Source: Symbiodinium sp. CCMP2592
Lineage: Eukaryota > Sar > Dinophyceae > Suessiales > Symbiodiniaceae
Length of the DNA: 64,000 nt
Assembly: GCA_905221615.1 (NCBI GenBank)
Contig: CAJNDT010002779.1
Location: 602,001-666,000, forward strand
Reading direction: 5' to 3'
Part shown: positions 1 through 9,078 of the stretch, in pieces
Position numbering within the stretch: the stretch's first letter is position 1
Layout of the letters: each line of letters begins with the position of its first letter
Made by a program: the position numbers and the translations under genes
Notes under the pieces: model-generated
The model's database searches: none
The model's input: only the letters and a program-made list of their open reading frames with translations
What the model was told of the DNA's origin: nothing

Positions 1-2
1 CC

Positions 3-368
3 AAGCAAAAGCGCTGGAAATGCACCTTCAGGGCCATCAAATGCGCCTTCCCTGGAACACGCTCCCGGGACCTCTACGACGAGCTGTGGCTCGTAATGTA
101 CAGCTCGCTGGGGCTACATTTCATGAAACATCACGGCCAGCTTGGCTTATCAACGAACGGCGTGATGACTGAAGTCTCGGGGCATGTGCTGCAAGTGTAT
201 GGGCCGTCCAAGGAAGAGGACAGCAGGGCAGCTGCCCACGTGATATTAGCGAAGCTTTTGCACCGCGGATGCGTTTTACTGGCGACCGTCTGGTGGGACT
301 CGAACATGTCTCACATATTTCCATCCGACTCGAGCTATCAACTGCGGCCCCAACCGGAAAGTCGGTAG
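3..368 (+). CDS. 3' end of an unidentified protein gene (partial)
   Basis: A frame is open from the left edge of the window for 121 codons to TAG at 366-368, so it is the tail of something longer or a terminal exon. The translation is not low-complexity: it has basic stretches (KQKRWK at the edge), aromatic pairs (ELWLVMYSSLG) and a late segment AKLLHRGCVLLATVWWDS. An internal ATG at 96 would give 90 residues, but the open frame continues upstream, so 96 is probably not the start. I recognise no domain. The opposite strand is also open across this stretch (121-966), but that frame runs through a minisatellite and a TA tract and is probably spurious. This is one of the longer non-repetitive frames here and could still be chance. 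Confidence 0.38.
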   Translation, partial: KQKRWKCTFRAIKCAFPGTRSRDLYDELWLVMYSSLGLHFMKHHGQLGLSTNGVMTEVSGHVLQVYGPSKEEDSRAAAHVILAKLLHRGCVLLATVWWDSNMSHIFPSDSSYQLRPQPESR

Positions 369-490
369 AAGGATAAGCATAGACTTGGCATAGACAGGGT
401 TGTAGATCGGTTTGCGGCTGCTTGCGATCGTATGAGGTACAGTATTTATATTGCTGGGTATTGCGATTGGCGGTGCAGTGCGGCTCGATA

Positions 491-632
491 CCAACCACAC
501 CAGTCACACCCCCTCCAGCCACACCGTCGTCAGCCACACCGCCTGCAGTCACACTGTCCGCAGTCACACTGCCTCCAGCATACCCTCTCCAGCCACACAC
601 TTCTCCACCCACACAGCAGCCACACCGCCGTC
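491..632. repeat. Degenerate minisatellite, CAGTCACACYGCC-like
   Basis: About seven imperfect copies of an 18-20 bp CCAGCCACACCGCC / GCAGTCACACTG unit. The array keeps several frames on both strands open, which explains the overlapping long frames at 121-966 (-) and 422-789 (+). Confidence 0.65.
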
Positions 633-695
633 TCCATGTACAGTCTGCATTTATCGTACGATTGTTCCCCAGTGCCCTAGTCTCTCTGTGTGTGA

Positions 696-712
696 GTATA
701 TATATATATATA
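696..712. repeat. TA microsatellite
   Basis: Short (TA)n run followed by TATG-rich sequence. From here to 1637 I see only unremarkable sequence with no confident gene. Confidence 0.7.
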
Positions 713-1637
713 TGCATGTGCGTATGGCGTATGAGTATGTATGTATGCAACAGTCTGTCCTGAGTACTGAGGCCGCTTGCCGAAGCTAAGTGGGGAGGGT
801 TCTGAAACCCAGTAGGGCTGCAAGGGATTAGGGAGGAAGAGAGATCGAGATGGCGGAATAATGAGACAAACAGCAATTTTGTCACTGTAGCATTGAAGTT
901 GTGAGGTTTTGGTTCAGATTCTCCGTTCCTACCTGTTTCAATATGCGCTGTATGGAAATTCCCCACAGCAGACCCAAAACCCGTCGCTCTTCAAGCGCAC
1001 GGGTGCGCACCAACAGTCTCAAGGTCGCAACAACCCGGTCGACAGCTGCGAGCACACGGCGGCGCATCAATCGGTTGTACAAGGTGCAGTTGGGTCTGCT
1101 CTCACGCTTTTGTCCTGATATTCTGTAGATGTAGACCTTCGGCAGTGGAGGATTCAAGTCCCACGAAGCCACGAGCTTCACCGGTTAGCTAAGGGCCTTA
1201 GTTTCGGGTTCGACTGCGGGTTGTTCTTGAACAGGGTCTGATGTGTTCTGGAGTCCGGTGCGAAGCTCCCGGACGCGGCTTCGAAGAGAAACGGTTGAAG
1301 GCCCTTGAGGGGCTCCCTGTGTGGACCTTGAACCCCCGTAGTTCCGGGGTTTATTTCAGCATGTCCAGCATGCACCGCCTCCCTGGAGGAAAAGGAGAGC
1401 GCACCCGAGACCACAAACAGCGAGGAGGACCAGATCGTTGACCCTAGGCCCTAAACTCCTAAACCCGATATTGTCCTCAGCTTTTGAACAGTGGTGATTA
1501 GTTCCTGTATTCGCTGCACTTTGCGGCAGGACATGAAGATTCAGAGTTTCAGTCCCTGCAGCATCTTGTTCGTAACGCATGTGCACCTTGGCTTGCTACT
1601 AACTGCCTGTTGTGACCAGTACTGTCAACTGTTGTCA

Positions 1638-1750
1638 CCTATAGTCTCCATTGTAGTAGTTCCTTTTCATGGTTGACGAGTTTTATGGTTAGGATCCTAT
1701 AATATAGTTTTTGGTTAACCAAAAAATCGAACTACAATGGAGACTAGAGG
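1638..1750. mobile_element. Foldback element, family A (copy 1)
   Basis: Inverted repeat starting CCTATAGTCTCCATTGTAG and ending with its near complement CTACAATGGAGACTAGAGG. The interior carries the shared AGGATCCTATAATAT motif. 113 bp with no coding capacity. Other copies lie at 22310, 34944, 38751, 45140, 53707 and 56501. Confidence 0.85.
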
Positions 1751-1959
1751 TACGGAGATAATGATCCTTTATCAGTTATCATCTTCGCCTCGGTGCATGA
1801 TTTTTGGGACGCGCCCTAATGAGGGCTCTACGGTCCGCATCCAATCCAATCCAAGTCCCCCGACCCCCCAAGTGCGGCACTGTCAAGGTGCTGAACTTGA
1901 GGATTCAGTGTGGCCTTCAGCGTGCAGGTGTCGTTTGACCAACGTCCCCTCAAAACCTT

Positions 1960-2002
1960 CAACCCCTCAAAAGCAGAAAGTTCAGGAGAACCCTTCTCCT
2001 TA
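1960..2002 (+). other. Partial duplicate of the exon candidate at 2391
   Basis: The stretch around 1968-1995 reads AGCAGAAAGTTCAGGAGAAC and is nearly identical to the start of the exon candidate at 2391 (AGCAGAAAGTCCAGGAGAAC), with the same preceding CAAC/CAAA context. A third, shorter echo (GTAGAAAGTTCC) occurs near 2020. It looks like local duplication of an intron-exon junction, later decayed. Confidence 0.45.
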
Positions 2003-2170
2003 AGTCTAAACCCCCCAAAGTAGAAAGTTCCCCAAACCCTAAAGCCATGTAAGCCCTAACGCCTAAAGCCCTAAACCACATTCCCAAACCATAAACCCCT
2101 TAAATTTCAGGCTGTGGTACACGTTTTTACTTTCAGGTTTCTGGGTTCCTATTATAAAACAAGAAGCCCA

Positions 2171-2366
2171 AAAAACCCTAAACCCTAAACCCTAAACCCC
2201 TAAACCCTAAACCCTAAACCCCTAAACCCTAAACCCTAAAACCCTAAACCCTACAACCCTAAACCCTAAACCCTAAACCCCTAAACCCCTAAACCCTAAA
2301 CCCTAAACCCCTAAACCCTAAACCCCTAAACCCTAAACCCTAAACCCCTAAACCCCTAAACCCTTA
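2171..2366. repeat. Telomere-type array, CCCTAAA orientation
   Basis: About 27 copies of CCCTAAA with CCCCTAAA variants, the densest such block in the window, preceded from about 2030 by degenerate copies. It is internal, not a chromosome end, because unique sequence follows on both sides. It sits directly upstream of an exon candidate whose other side carries the opposite orientation. Confidence 0.9.
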
Positions 2367-2390
2367 CTGAACAGCCTAGACTTTCAACAG

Positions 2391-2447
2391 CAGAAAGTCC
2401 AGGAGAACTCTTCGGATCTGGAGGGCTGGGTGGAGGCGCGGCTGTCG
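2391..2447 (+). CDS. Exon candidate, 19 codons, unidentified acidic helix
   Basis: Bounded by CAACAG on the left and GTTTAGGG on the right, exactly 57 nt, phase 0 at both ends. It reads QKVQENSSDLEGWVEARLS, which looks like a charged helix. It lies between a CCCTAAA array (2171-2366) and a TTTAGGG array (2448-2489), the bracketed arrangement seen repeatedly here. No family is recognisable from so short a piece. The partial duplicate at 1960-2002 raises interest but not certainty. Confidence 0.35.
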
Positions 2448-2489
2448 GTTTAGGGTTTAGGGTTTTAGGGTTTAGGGTTTAGGGTTTAG
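2448..2489. repeat. Telomere-type block, TTTAGGG orientation
   Basis: Five to six GTTTAGGG units immediately after the exon candidate, in the opposite orientation to the array upstream. The first unit supplies the GT of a possible splice donor. Confidence 0.85.
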
Positions 2490-2508
2490 GTTTCCAAGAG
2501 GGTCCATA

Positions 2509-2588
2509 CCTGGACCCCAAAAGTATGTAGAATAATAGCCTTTTTTGGGGTTTTGGGCCATTATTTTACCTACTTTTGGGGGGTCTAG
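2509..2588. mobile_element. Foldback element, family G (nested)
   Basis: About 80 bp, CCTGGACCCC... to ...GGGGTCTAG, with the conserved middle AATAATAGCC / GGGCCATTATT. It is preceded by TA and splits the family H repeat arm. Confidence 0.75.
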
Positions 2589-2668
2589 TTAAGTACCACT
2601 ATTATGGAGTTAGGTCCCAAAAGACCCTTGTTCTGGCTTTTTGGATCTCATTCCATAATGGTAGTGTA

Positions 2669-2764
2669 GGAACCTGATTAAGGAACCCTAGCTCAATAAG
2701 CCCAAAACAGTAGGATCCATATTGAGGACCCTAATAAAGACCCAGGGTTACTTAATCAGGTTCC
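2669..2764. mobile_element. Foldback element, family I (nested)
   Basis: Inverted repeat GGAACCTGATTAAGGAACC / CTTAATCAGGTTCC, flanked on both sides by TA. It lies between GGTAGTG and CATAATTT of the family H element. A second copy is at 62666-62762. Confidence 0.8.
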
Positions 2765-2986
2765 TACATAATTTTGATGGATCCTCTGGGTTTGGATTTG
2801 GGTCAAAGAGCCTCCAAGGGCGGAATTAAGGTTCAGGGTTTAGGGTTGAGGTAGTTGGGGTTTGGGGTTTAGGGAGTCCTGAAGGGATCCCTAATCCTAC
2901 CCACCTTCCTCCCACCTTTTGCGGCCTCCAACTGGGGAGTTGTGGCTTAGAGTTTGTGGGTGCAGGCGTTTAGGAGCTTATAGGCT

Positions 2987-3057
2987 CTTGTCAGGTTTCG
3001 GTAGCTGAAGGATTTATAGGATTTTGTCAGGTTTCGGTAGCTGAAGGATTTATAGGG
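2987..3057. repeat. Tandem duplication of about 34 bp
   Basis: TTGTCAGGTTTCGGTAGCTG plus AAGGATTTATAGG occurs twice in succession. The surrounding 2830-3180 is degenerate TTTAGGG-like DNA without a gene. Confidence 0.75.
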
Positions 3058-3371
3058 TTCGGGGTTTACGGTGGTCTTTAAAGATTTGCAGGGTTTGGGG
3101 GATTATAATATAGTGGTTTAGGAGTCTGAAGGTTTCGGGGTTTAGGGTCTAAGGTATAGGAATATGAACATTTAAGTGTGATTTCACGGAAACATATGCT
3201 TTTATGCCGTTATCAAGCCCCTACTGTAAACCTTCTATGTCGATCCTAAATGTCACATATAGGACCCTTACAAGAACCCATACCCCAAACCTAAAGCCTG
3301 AACTAAACACAGACCCGAAGAAGTGCACCTCAACCGAAACCCATAGTCTTCTTCGGTGCAAAGTGCAGGTA

Positions 3372-3571
3372 GGATGCCCAGTAGTACCATTACCTGGACC
3401 CTAAGGAACCTACCTTTTTTTAGGGTTCCCTAATATGATTTCTTTATATAAGTCCTGAGAAGGTAGGTTACGTGGGCTTAAGGTATTCCCTTTTTTGTAG
3501 TCCTAGATTTCTTATACAGTTCGCCAATACCAGAAAGGGAGCCCTTTGTATTTCTAGGCTACTGGGCATCC
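3372..3571. mobile_element. Foldback element, family L, interrupted by family K
   Basis: Ends GGATGCCCAGTAG / CTACTGGGCATCC, flanked by TA on each side. Removing the inner element at 3393-3483 and one TA restores the 21083-21189 layout (CAGTAGTACC..TTATTC). Confidence 0.85.
3393..3483. mobile_element. Foldback element, family K (nested in L)
   Basis: CCTGGACCCTAAGGAACC to TTACGTGGGCTTAAGG, 91 bp, with TA directly repeated at both edges. The empty site is visible in the other family L copy. Confidence 0.85.
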
Positions 3572-3579
3572 TAGTTTGA

Positions 3580-4200
3580 TTAGATTGAATACTGAGAGAC
3601 CGACTGTCCACAGCCTGTATATAGCTTGACATGGGGATTATAGGTTTAGGGCTTCGGGTTCGTTTAGGGTATACTATTCATTGTAGTTCCTGTTGTGGAT
3701 AACTTGTTGGTATATGAAAGGACTCTAGCCATAAAGCTGATTGGCTGTCCGAAAAAAGGAGCTGTAATGCCGACGAAAGGAGGGGCGCCTGATAGAGATT
3801 CTTCTCTCATTTTCGATTTAGGGCCCTGTGAACCACCCAGTCTTTTGACACGAGCCCAAATAAGCAGCTAAGAGTACACTTTGGCAGTACGATCTTCAAA
3901 GCCGGGGGTGTGGGGTGCGCGGAGGGAGGAGGGGGTTCGGTGTCAATACGTGTTGTTTACGAGCTTTCCTTGATCCCTTGAAGTATCGAGGCATTCGTAG
4001 CGAAATTAAAGCGTCAGTTGGTATTCCCTGTACTCCAAGTCCCAGTTAACATCGTTTCACCTTGAGCCCCGCACACCAAATGCATGCCCAATTTTTTTCA
4101 TAAAGTCTACTACGAGTTCCAAAGCCGGACATTGTTTCCCGAAGCCGTTGTAATGTTAGTTTCAAACAACATGGCTCCATGGAAATATCCCAAAACTACT
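3580..4200. other. No recognisable feature
   Basis: Non-repetitive sequence with two short TTTAGGG-like stretches near 3650. No exon candidate with good edges was seen. The following 4205-4654 has a 149-codon minus-strand frame, which is within the chance expectation. Confidence 0.4.
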
Positions 4201-4681
4201 AGAATCACAACTTCAAGCACACCCAATAAGACGGATCCGCTGCCCAAGTAATTTTGTAAACGTTCACAAAGTCGACTGCAAGTTCTAACGTTGGTTTTCC
4301 CCAGGCCGTGGAAATGTCAGTTTCAGACAGCAGGGTCTCATGGAAACAGCCCCTAGCTAGTCGGATCCCGCGCATAAATCGCGCCAATTCAACTGACTCC
4401 TGCTTTAACTCAGCCTTTTCCACATCGGGTAGGGTTCGTATTCGGGATGTCGGTGAGGGGAAGAGGGCTCCATGGGAATATGGGTGGGCCTGCCTGGTAT
4501 GATACGAGTAAGTAGAACCCTTCATGCAATCCCTGTAATTCCAAAAAAGCTTTATTGAGTTGATAAAACACTGACAACACTTCATACTCCGCAGCCTGAT
4601 AGGTATGACCCCGAGCTTAGAGTCCCCCGTTTTGCCGACAGCTCTCAGGCGCAAACGGCCCGGTCGTCTCGTCTAATGCAG

Positions 4682-4708
4682 CTCTTCGAGAAGGTCTGCC
4701 AGCTGGGG
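4682..4708 (+). CDS. Micro-exon candidate, 27 nt
   Basis: Preceded by CTAATGCAG and followed by GTTTGGG, exactly nine codons in phase 0-0: LFEKVCQLG. A related piece, RLFEKLSLIVAQ, follows a strong acceptor at 18281, which suggests duplicated exons. Alone it is too short to be convincing. Confidence 0.28.
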
Positions 4709-4738
4709 GTTTGGGAGGAATTGGGGTTGCTACACTTC

Positions 4739-4967
4739 ACTTACCTTTGGCTAGTACTTGGAGGGTCGGGGGACTTAGTAATTGGTTATTTTAGGGACAT
4801 ATAAGTACCATAACCCCAGTTAGGGTCCCTTTTAGGGTACTTATAAGTCTACTTACTAACTACTTACTAAGTCCCCCGACCCCCCAAGTAGGGAATGGAA
4901 GAATGGTAGTACTAAAGTACTTATAATTGTACCCCATTCCTCCAATCCCTACTAACCAAAGGTAAGT
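4739..4967. mobile_element. Foldback element, family N, interrupted by family C
   Basis: Outer repeat ACTTACCTTTGGCTAG / CTACTAACCAAAGGTAAGT. The intact copy at 27213-27305 is 93 bp. The insert occupies 4757-4888. The right terminus GGTAAGT matches a consensus splice donor. Confidence 0.8.
4757..4888. mobile_element. Foldback element, family C (nested in N)
   Basis: CTTGGAGGGTCGGGGGAC to its complement ending CCCAAG, 132 bp, flanked by TA. The empty site GGCTAG-TA-GGGAATGG can be read from the other family N copy (GGTTAGTAGGGAATGG). Nearly identical to the copy at 58110. Confidence 0.88.
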
Positions 4968-5261
4968 TCATGTTGGGCTGAGGCTTAGTCTTTGCAAATG
5001 TACAGTAGAGCTAGTCGGGATTGCAAGATATAGGGTTCAGGGCGTGCGGATGTGAATCAAAGTTCCGGGTTGCTGTCAACCGTTGCTTTTCAATGCAGTC
5101 GCTGTATAGTATCCGGTTGACTGTCAGCCTTCCAGCCCTTTACAAACTGTTTGTTAATACGAATATAGTGTTGTAATGGACTGCTTCCCTCGTCTTCTGG
5201 CCTCTACTAAACCTTTGTATCATACGGTGTGCAAGTGTGAATATAACTACTTAATGTACAT

Positions 5262-5335
5262 ATGCATACATATGTATATATATATATATATACAAGTGTT
5301 TGTATAATGATTGATTTATGGGATTATACATATGT

Positions 5336-5366
<31 letters not shown>

Positions 5367-5367
5367 C
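5262..5367. repeat. TA/TATG microsatellites
   Basis: Two (TA)n runs separated by about 40 bp. The 132-codon + frame starting here is driven by the repeat. I see no gene in 5368-5960. Confidence 0.75.
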
Positions 5368-5967
5368 GGGGTATCTCTGCTCCAGGTGAGTTTGGTGTGT
5401 GGCTAAGGCCGTTTACCAGAAGACATTGTGGTTTGGCAAGGGACTACAGTGGCATTTCATGCTTGGAGCGGCCACAAACTACGTCCTTTCGCTTTCTGGT
5501 TCAGGGGATTCAGTTTCGGGCCGCGGGCAGCATAGTTGAGCGTTCACCAAATCTGAGCCGTTGTCTTAGTCGAGTTTCCTCGAACTTGCGCCATGCTTGC
5601 ATGGACACGAGGCATGACTTGGCATGCAGCTGCCGTGTCCCACAGACTCCGTCATGCTAGCAGCCAGAACAGATCACCCGAGCCTCCAACCCTAATTACT
5701 CTCAGTTGGTTACAACCTTAAACTTAAATCCTCACAACCATAAGTTCTTCATTGAAATCTTATAGTCGAAACACGCCCGGGCTGTGACCAGCCGAGAACA
5801 CGCCCTTGAGTTGAGGGTTTCAGATTTTTTCAGAGCTGGAAGCTTCGGGGGGGTTTGGGGGTTGGGGTTGGTTTCCAAAGCTTGGGTTTAGGGGTTTCGA
5901 GAATTGGGGGGAATTGAAGTTAGGGATATGGGCGTTCAGGCTTGAGAGTTGAAGATTCACTTTTCTT

Positions 5968-6078
5968 TTAGGGGTTTAGGGGTTTAGGGTTTAGGGTTTA
6001 GGGCTTAGGGGTTTAGGGGTTTAGGGTTTAGGGTTTAGGGGTTTAGGGGTTTAGGGTTTAGGGTTTAGGGTCTAGGGG
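5968..6078. repeat. Telomere-type block, TTTAGGG orientation
   Basis: About 15 units of TTTAGGG and TTTAGGGG, ending in GGTCTAGGGGTC. Confidence 0.88.
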
Positions 6079-6261
6079 TCAACAATGCCCACTAATTACC
6101 CATTACCCACCCAAAGGGTTCTACTGTAGGTATTGTTCTGGGATACTTTCCCATATCATAATAGTAAGGCCAAATATAGAAACCCTGCATTTTGCTATTT
6201 TCTACTATATATATATAGGTAGTTCCCCCAAAACAACGTTCCTTAGAAGGAGCATCGACGC

Positions 6262-6444
6262 ATGAACGCAACCGCCGACAAATTGGCGGACCGGCGCCAG
6301 CTTATCGAGCGTGAGGTCGCGGACGGAGGATTTGGTGTTGGGCTAATTAGTTTTCAGGGTTTAAGGGTGATAGGGCTTTCGGATCTAGCTGGTCGTTTCT
6401 TGCTATTTAGTGTTGGGGACAGAGGTCAGGTCTTTAAGCCTTAA
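6262..6444 (+). CDS. Exon candidate beginning MNATADKLADRRQ
   Basis: An ATG-initiated frame whose first 24 codons are charged and helix-like (ADKLADRRQLIEREVADGG). After about 6330 the sequence turns TTTAGGG-like (TTTCAGGGTTTAAGGG), so the real exon, if any, probably ends near GGATTTG|GTGTTG. The frame runs to TAA at 6444. No family recognised. Confidence 0.25.
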   Translation: MNATADKLADRRQLIEREVADGGFGVGLISFQGLRVIGLSDLAGRFLLFSVGDRGQVFKP

Positions 6445-6449
6445 GGTCA

Positions 6450-6735
6450 TTGCCGCCGATGGAGCATGGAGGCGGAGGACCAGGACGAACTCCTCCAAGG
6501 AAGAATCACCCGCCGCCGGACTTCACCCCTGCAAAAGACATCAAGTCTCAGAGCAGCAGCAGCAGCAGGTGACGTGGTCGGCGTTCCTGACAGCCTTGAT
6601 GATCGAATACCGGCATTTCCTAGAAGACTTCCGCCGTCATCCTGGAAGCCCTTCAATCAGAGCGTCCAGGGAGTGAGCTGGGCCCAGCGCCCCAGCTCGT
6701 CGGACCAGCGCACCTGGCACTGGCACTGACTGAAG
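6450..6735 (+). CDS. Coding-like island with overlapping open frames
   Basis: GC-rich unique sequence with two + frames open throughout. One contains a CAG run coding QQQQQ and then VTWSAFLTALMIEYRHFLED, which looks like an amphipathic helix. The other starts MEAEDQDELLQGR. The downstream piece 6671-6728 also reads well (ELGPAPQLVGPAHLALAL). TTTAGGG-like DNA follows at 6820. Which frame is used, and whether one or two exons are present, cannot be told from the sequence alone. Confidence 0.28.
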
Positions 6736-7369
6736 TTTCCGGGATTAGCCCTTGAGTGCTCTTGACGGCCTCCAGGACCGCGGCCCAAAGTGTCTGTTGT
6801 AGCTACAGGCGTCACGGTTTTGGATTTCGGGTTTTGGGTCTAAATCTATAGACGTCTAGGGTCTATAGGGTTTAGGATTTGTTCTCCCTTGCCTTCTTGT
6901 TTGGGCATGTAACATAGGCTCAACCTCGAAATTTCCGAAGGGGAGTTTTTTCCAAGGCTTCTGCAAACGTAAGGTCCTCCAACATTGGCATGGACGGGTC
7001 TCAAGTTTAATCAGAGCGTTTCCGGATTTGGGATATTGGGGCTTCTGTCTCAGGGGTTTAGAGCTGTTGTGAATCGTTCACTTCTTTCGTTCAAGGCTTC
7101 AGGACTTCTGGGTCCAGTGTTAGTTCTGCCATTTGTTCGTCTTAATTGTTTGAGTACGATTGTTATTATGCATTTATTTTTTAATATATTAACATTACTA
7201 CCAATACGAAGACTAGCAAAATTGGCCTTCAGATGTGGCTCAGCACAGCGTTTATGGTGTAGCATCCCGAAGGATCTGGTCTTGGATTAAGGGTTTATAG
7301 GGTTGTACCCATCAACAATGCATGAGTGGGCTAATAGCAACAGTGTGTTTACCACTTACACACCGATCG

Positions 7370-7516
7370 ACCTTCCTACCTACATCTGTCCCTTACCTAC
7401 TTGCCAACGTACCTACCTACCTAACTACCTACCTGCCTCACTACCTGGCTGCTTACCTGTCTTTCTATCTATCGACAGAGCTAGATATTTGTTTGGATGT
7501 AAGTTATATGTGTATA

Positions 7517-7551
<35 letters not shown>

Positions 7552-7552
7552 G
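7370..7552. repeat. ACCT tetranucleotide tract, then TATG/TA tract
   Basis: Imperfect (CTAC/ACCT)n from 7370 to about 7475, then (TA)n at 7527-7552. The long + frames here are low-complexity artefacts. Confidence 0.8.
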
Positions 7553-7667
7553 TATTTATGTACATATGGACTAGCTACGTGCATCCTTACATTCAGTGCT
7601 TGTCGCGAGTCCCGGTGCATTGACGCTCTGGAAGCTGCTGAGCACGAGCATCAACAAGGCACGAAGG

Positions 7668-7850
7668 GTTCAGGTTTAGGGTTCAGGGTTTAGGCTTCAG
7701 GGCTTAGGTTTAGGGTGCAGAGTTTAGGCTTTAGGGCTTAGGTTTAGGGTTTTGGGCTCAGGGTTTTGGGTTTAGGCTAGGGTTTGGGGTTCAGGGTTAG
7801 GGTTTAGGGATTTCGGGGGTTAGGCTTTAGGTTTAGGGCTCAGGGTAACT
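7668..7850. repeat. Degenerate telomere-type block, TTTAGGG orientation
   Basis: TTTAGGG mixed with TTCAGGG, TTTTGGG and TTTAGGC. It follows a weak coding-like stretch (TLWKLLSTSINKAR in one frame, 7625-7668). Confidence 0.75.
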
Positions 7851-7894
7851 CGGGCCGCTGAGGGTTTCGTTTTTGTTGAGTTTTGTTTCCGCAG

Positions 7895-7921
7895 CAAAAC
7901 TCGAGCCAATTGCCAAATGAG
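7895..7921 (+). CDS. Micro-exon candidate with consensus splice sites
   Basis: Acceptor TTTTGTTTCCGCAG, then 27 nt (QNSSQLPNE), then donor GAG|GTAAGTTT. Both edges match spliceosomal consensus, including a pyrimidine-rich tract, and the phase is 0-0. The best splice-site pair around any tiny segment here, although such pairs also occur by chance in 64 kb. Confidence 0.4.
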
Positions 7922-7942
7922 GTAAGTTTTGCATTCTCTTTT

Positions 7943-8048
7943 GGAACCCAATACCCCTTAATTAAGGAATATACCTTGCATCATATTAGGGATCCCATTA
8001 TAATTTAAGGTATAGTCCTTAGTTAAAGGAGTAATGGGATTTCTGGGC
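7943..8048. mobile_element. Foldback element, family B (copy 1, diverged)
   Basis: GGAACCCAATACCCCTTAAT and its inverse around GGAGTAATGGGATTTCTGGG, with the AAGGAATATACCTT core. It starts about 20 bp after the micro-exon donor, so it would lie within the intron. Confidence 0.75.
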
Positions 8049-8051
8049 CGG

Positions 8052-8245
8052 GTCACATCCGGAGTACCCGGCCAGATCGGCTTTCTCCTTTTGCTGTGCA
8101 CTTCTGGCATAGACTCTGGTGTTGCTCGAAAGCCCTTGGTGAGGTGGAGTTCTTCAAAGCAAACTTCCAGAGCTTCAGTGCTTTCTGTTCGGACAGTTTC
8201 CTGCCACCGCGCTGTCATGGGCAGTTCTGCTGGAAGCATGTACAA
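8052..8245. other. Coding-like island, strand ambiguous
   Basis: Open on the minus strand (ATG at 8245, beginning MYMLPAELPMTARWQETVR) and in two + frames (one containing GEVEFFKANFQSFSAFC). Codon content does not clearly favour any of them. Flanked by the family B element and by CCCTAAA at 8248. Confidence 0.25.
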
Positions 8246-8502
8246 TCCCTAAACCCTAAACAATTGGGGTCAGCCTTACTACGCCTAAACCCTCAGCGGA
8301 AAACTCTGCGACCTCCGGCTTAATGCGCCTTATCATAGCAGCTTTGCGGTTTATCTTTTTGGGGACTTTCATTATTAAGTGACACGAGTCAACTCCAGTG
8401 TTTAGAAATACAACCATATAACACCCTGGCACAGCGTGTAAGAAACCAGGACACCGTGCCAAAAACATAACGAAAATGCTAAAAAACAAAAACGCACGTC
8501 AA

Positions 8503-8544
8503 GACACACACACACACAACACACATACACACACACACATATAG

Positions 8545-8577
<33 letters not shown>

Positions 8578-8620
8578 CACACACACACACACAGACGCTC
8601 ACACGCACGCAAATACGCAC

Positions 8621-8663
<43 letters not shown>
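8503..8663. repeat. CA, TA and GA microsatellites
   Basis: (CA)n at 8503-8540, (TA)n at 8543-8562, (AC)n at 8563-8595 and (GA)n at 8626-8662. Confidence 0.9.
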
Positions 8664-8667
<4 letters not shown>

Positions 8668-8780
8668 CACGCACGTATTGTGTAGGTCACTGGGCTCCAA
8701 TAGTTCGGCACCCCAAACTCTAAACTAAAAGCCTTAAACCCTGAACCTCCGGACCTGGGGCCTTAAACCTTCAACCAGAG

Positions 8781-8842
8781 AAGTTCCAGGGCTGGACAAG
8801 CTCCATGAAGTCGTCGCTCAACTCTCCAGCCGCTGTCGCAAG
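8781..8842 (+). CDS. Exon candidate KFQGWTSSMKSSLNSPAA
   Basis: Preceded by CCCTAAA-like DNA and AACCAGAG, and followed by a strong donor CGCAAG|GTAGGG. The 62 nt read as a basic, serine-rich segment ending SPAAVAR. TTTGAGTCTGAGGGTTTGGG follows, which fits the bracketing pattern. Confidence 0.28.
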
Positions 8843-8926
8843 GTAGGGTGCCGCGTTTGAGTCTGAGGGTTTGGGAGTGCCCAAAGTCTCAAAGTGCCTA
8901 ATCATCAGAGGTTGCAACAAGGGATC

Positions 8927-8994
8927 TATAGTAGGGGTCCATAATTTAGGGGCCTTCAAAATTAGAATAGGGTTTTGGGGCCCATTCTACTATA
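8927..8994. mobile_element. Short foldback sequence
   Basis: TATAGTAGGGGTCC near the left end and CCCATTCTACTATA near the right form an imperfect hairpin. Possibly a decayed relative of the larger families. Confidence 0.45.
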
Positions 8995-9078
8995 CAGAGT
9001 TCTGCAAGGGGCTGGTCGGTTTTATGCGGGTTGTAACGAGGGAGTGTCTGAGCCTGGAGGCTTCAGGCAGCTGCGAAT

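Larger units (their letters stand above)
2494..2790. mobile_element. Family H element carrying two nested elements
   Basis: The outer ends are CCAAGAGGGTCCA on the left and GGATCCTCTGGG on the right, with the family H core (ACCACTATTATGGAGTTAGG and CATTCCATAATGGTAG) between. It is interrupted by family G at 2509-2588 and family I at 2669-2764. Compare the uninterrupted copy at 25124-25234. Confidence 0.7.

Noticed and set aside
121-966. 281-codon minus-strand frame
   Set aside because: It crosses the CACACC minisatellite and a TA tract, which lack stops in this frame. Composition is low-complexity in the middle, and its start overlaps ordinary plus-strand sequence. No domain recognised.
2171-2366. 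True chromosome end or telomere
   Set aside because: The array is short, degenerate and followed by unique DNA. Dozens of similar blocks in both orientations occur throughout the window.
4205-4654. 149-codon minus-strand frame
   Set aside because: Within the length expected by chance for this amount of DNA at about 3/64 stops per codon. No splice edges or recognisable motif.
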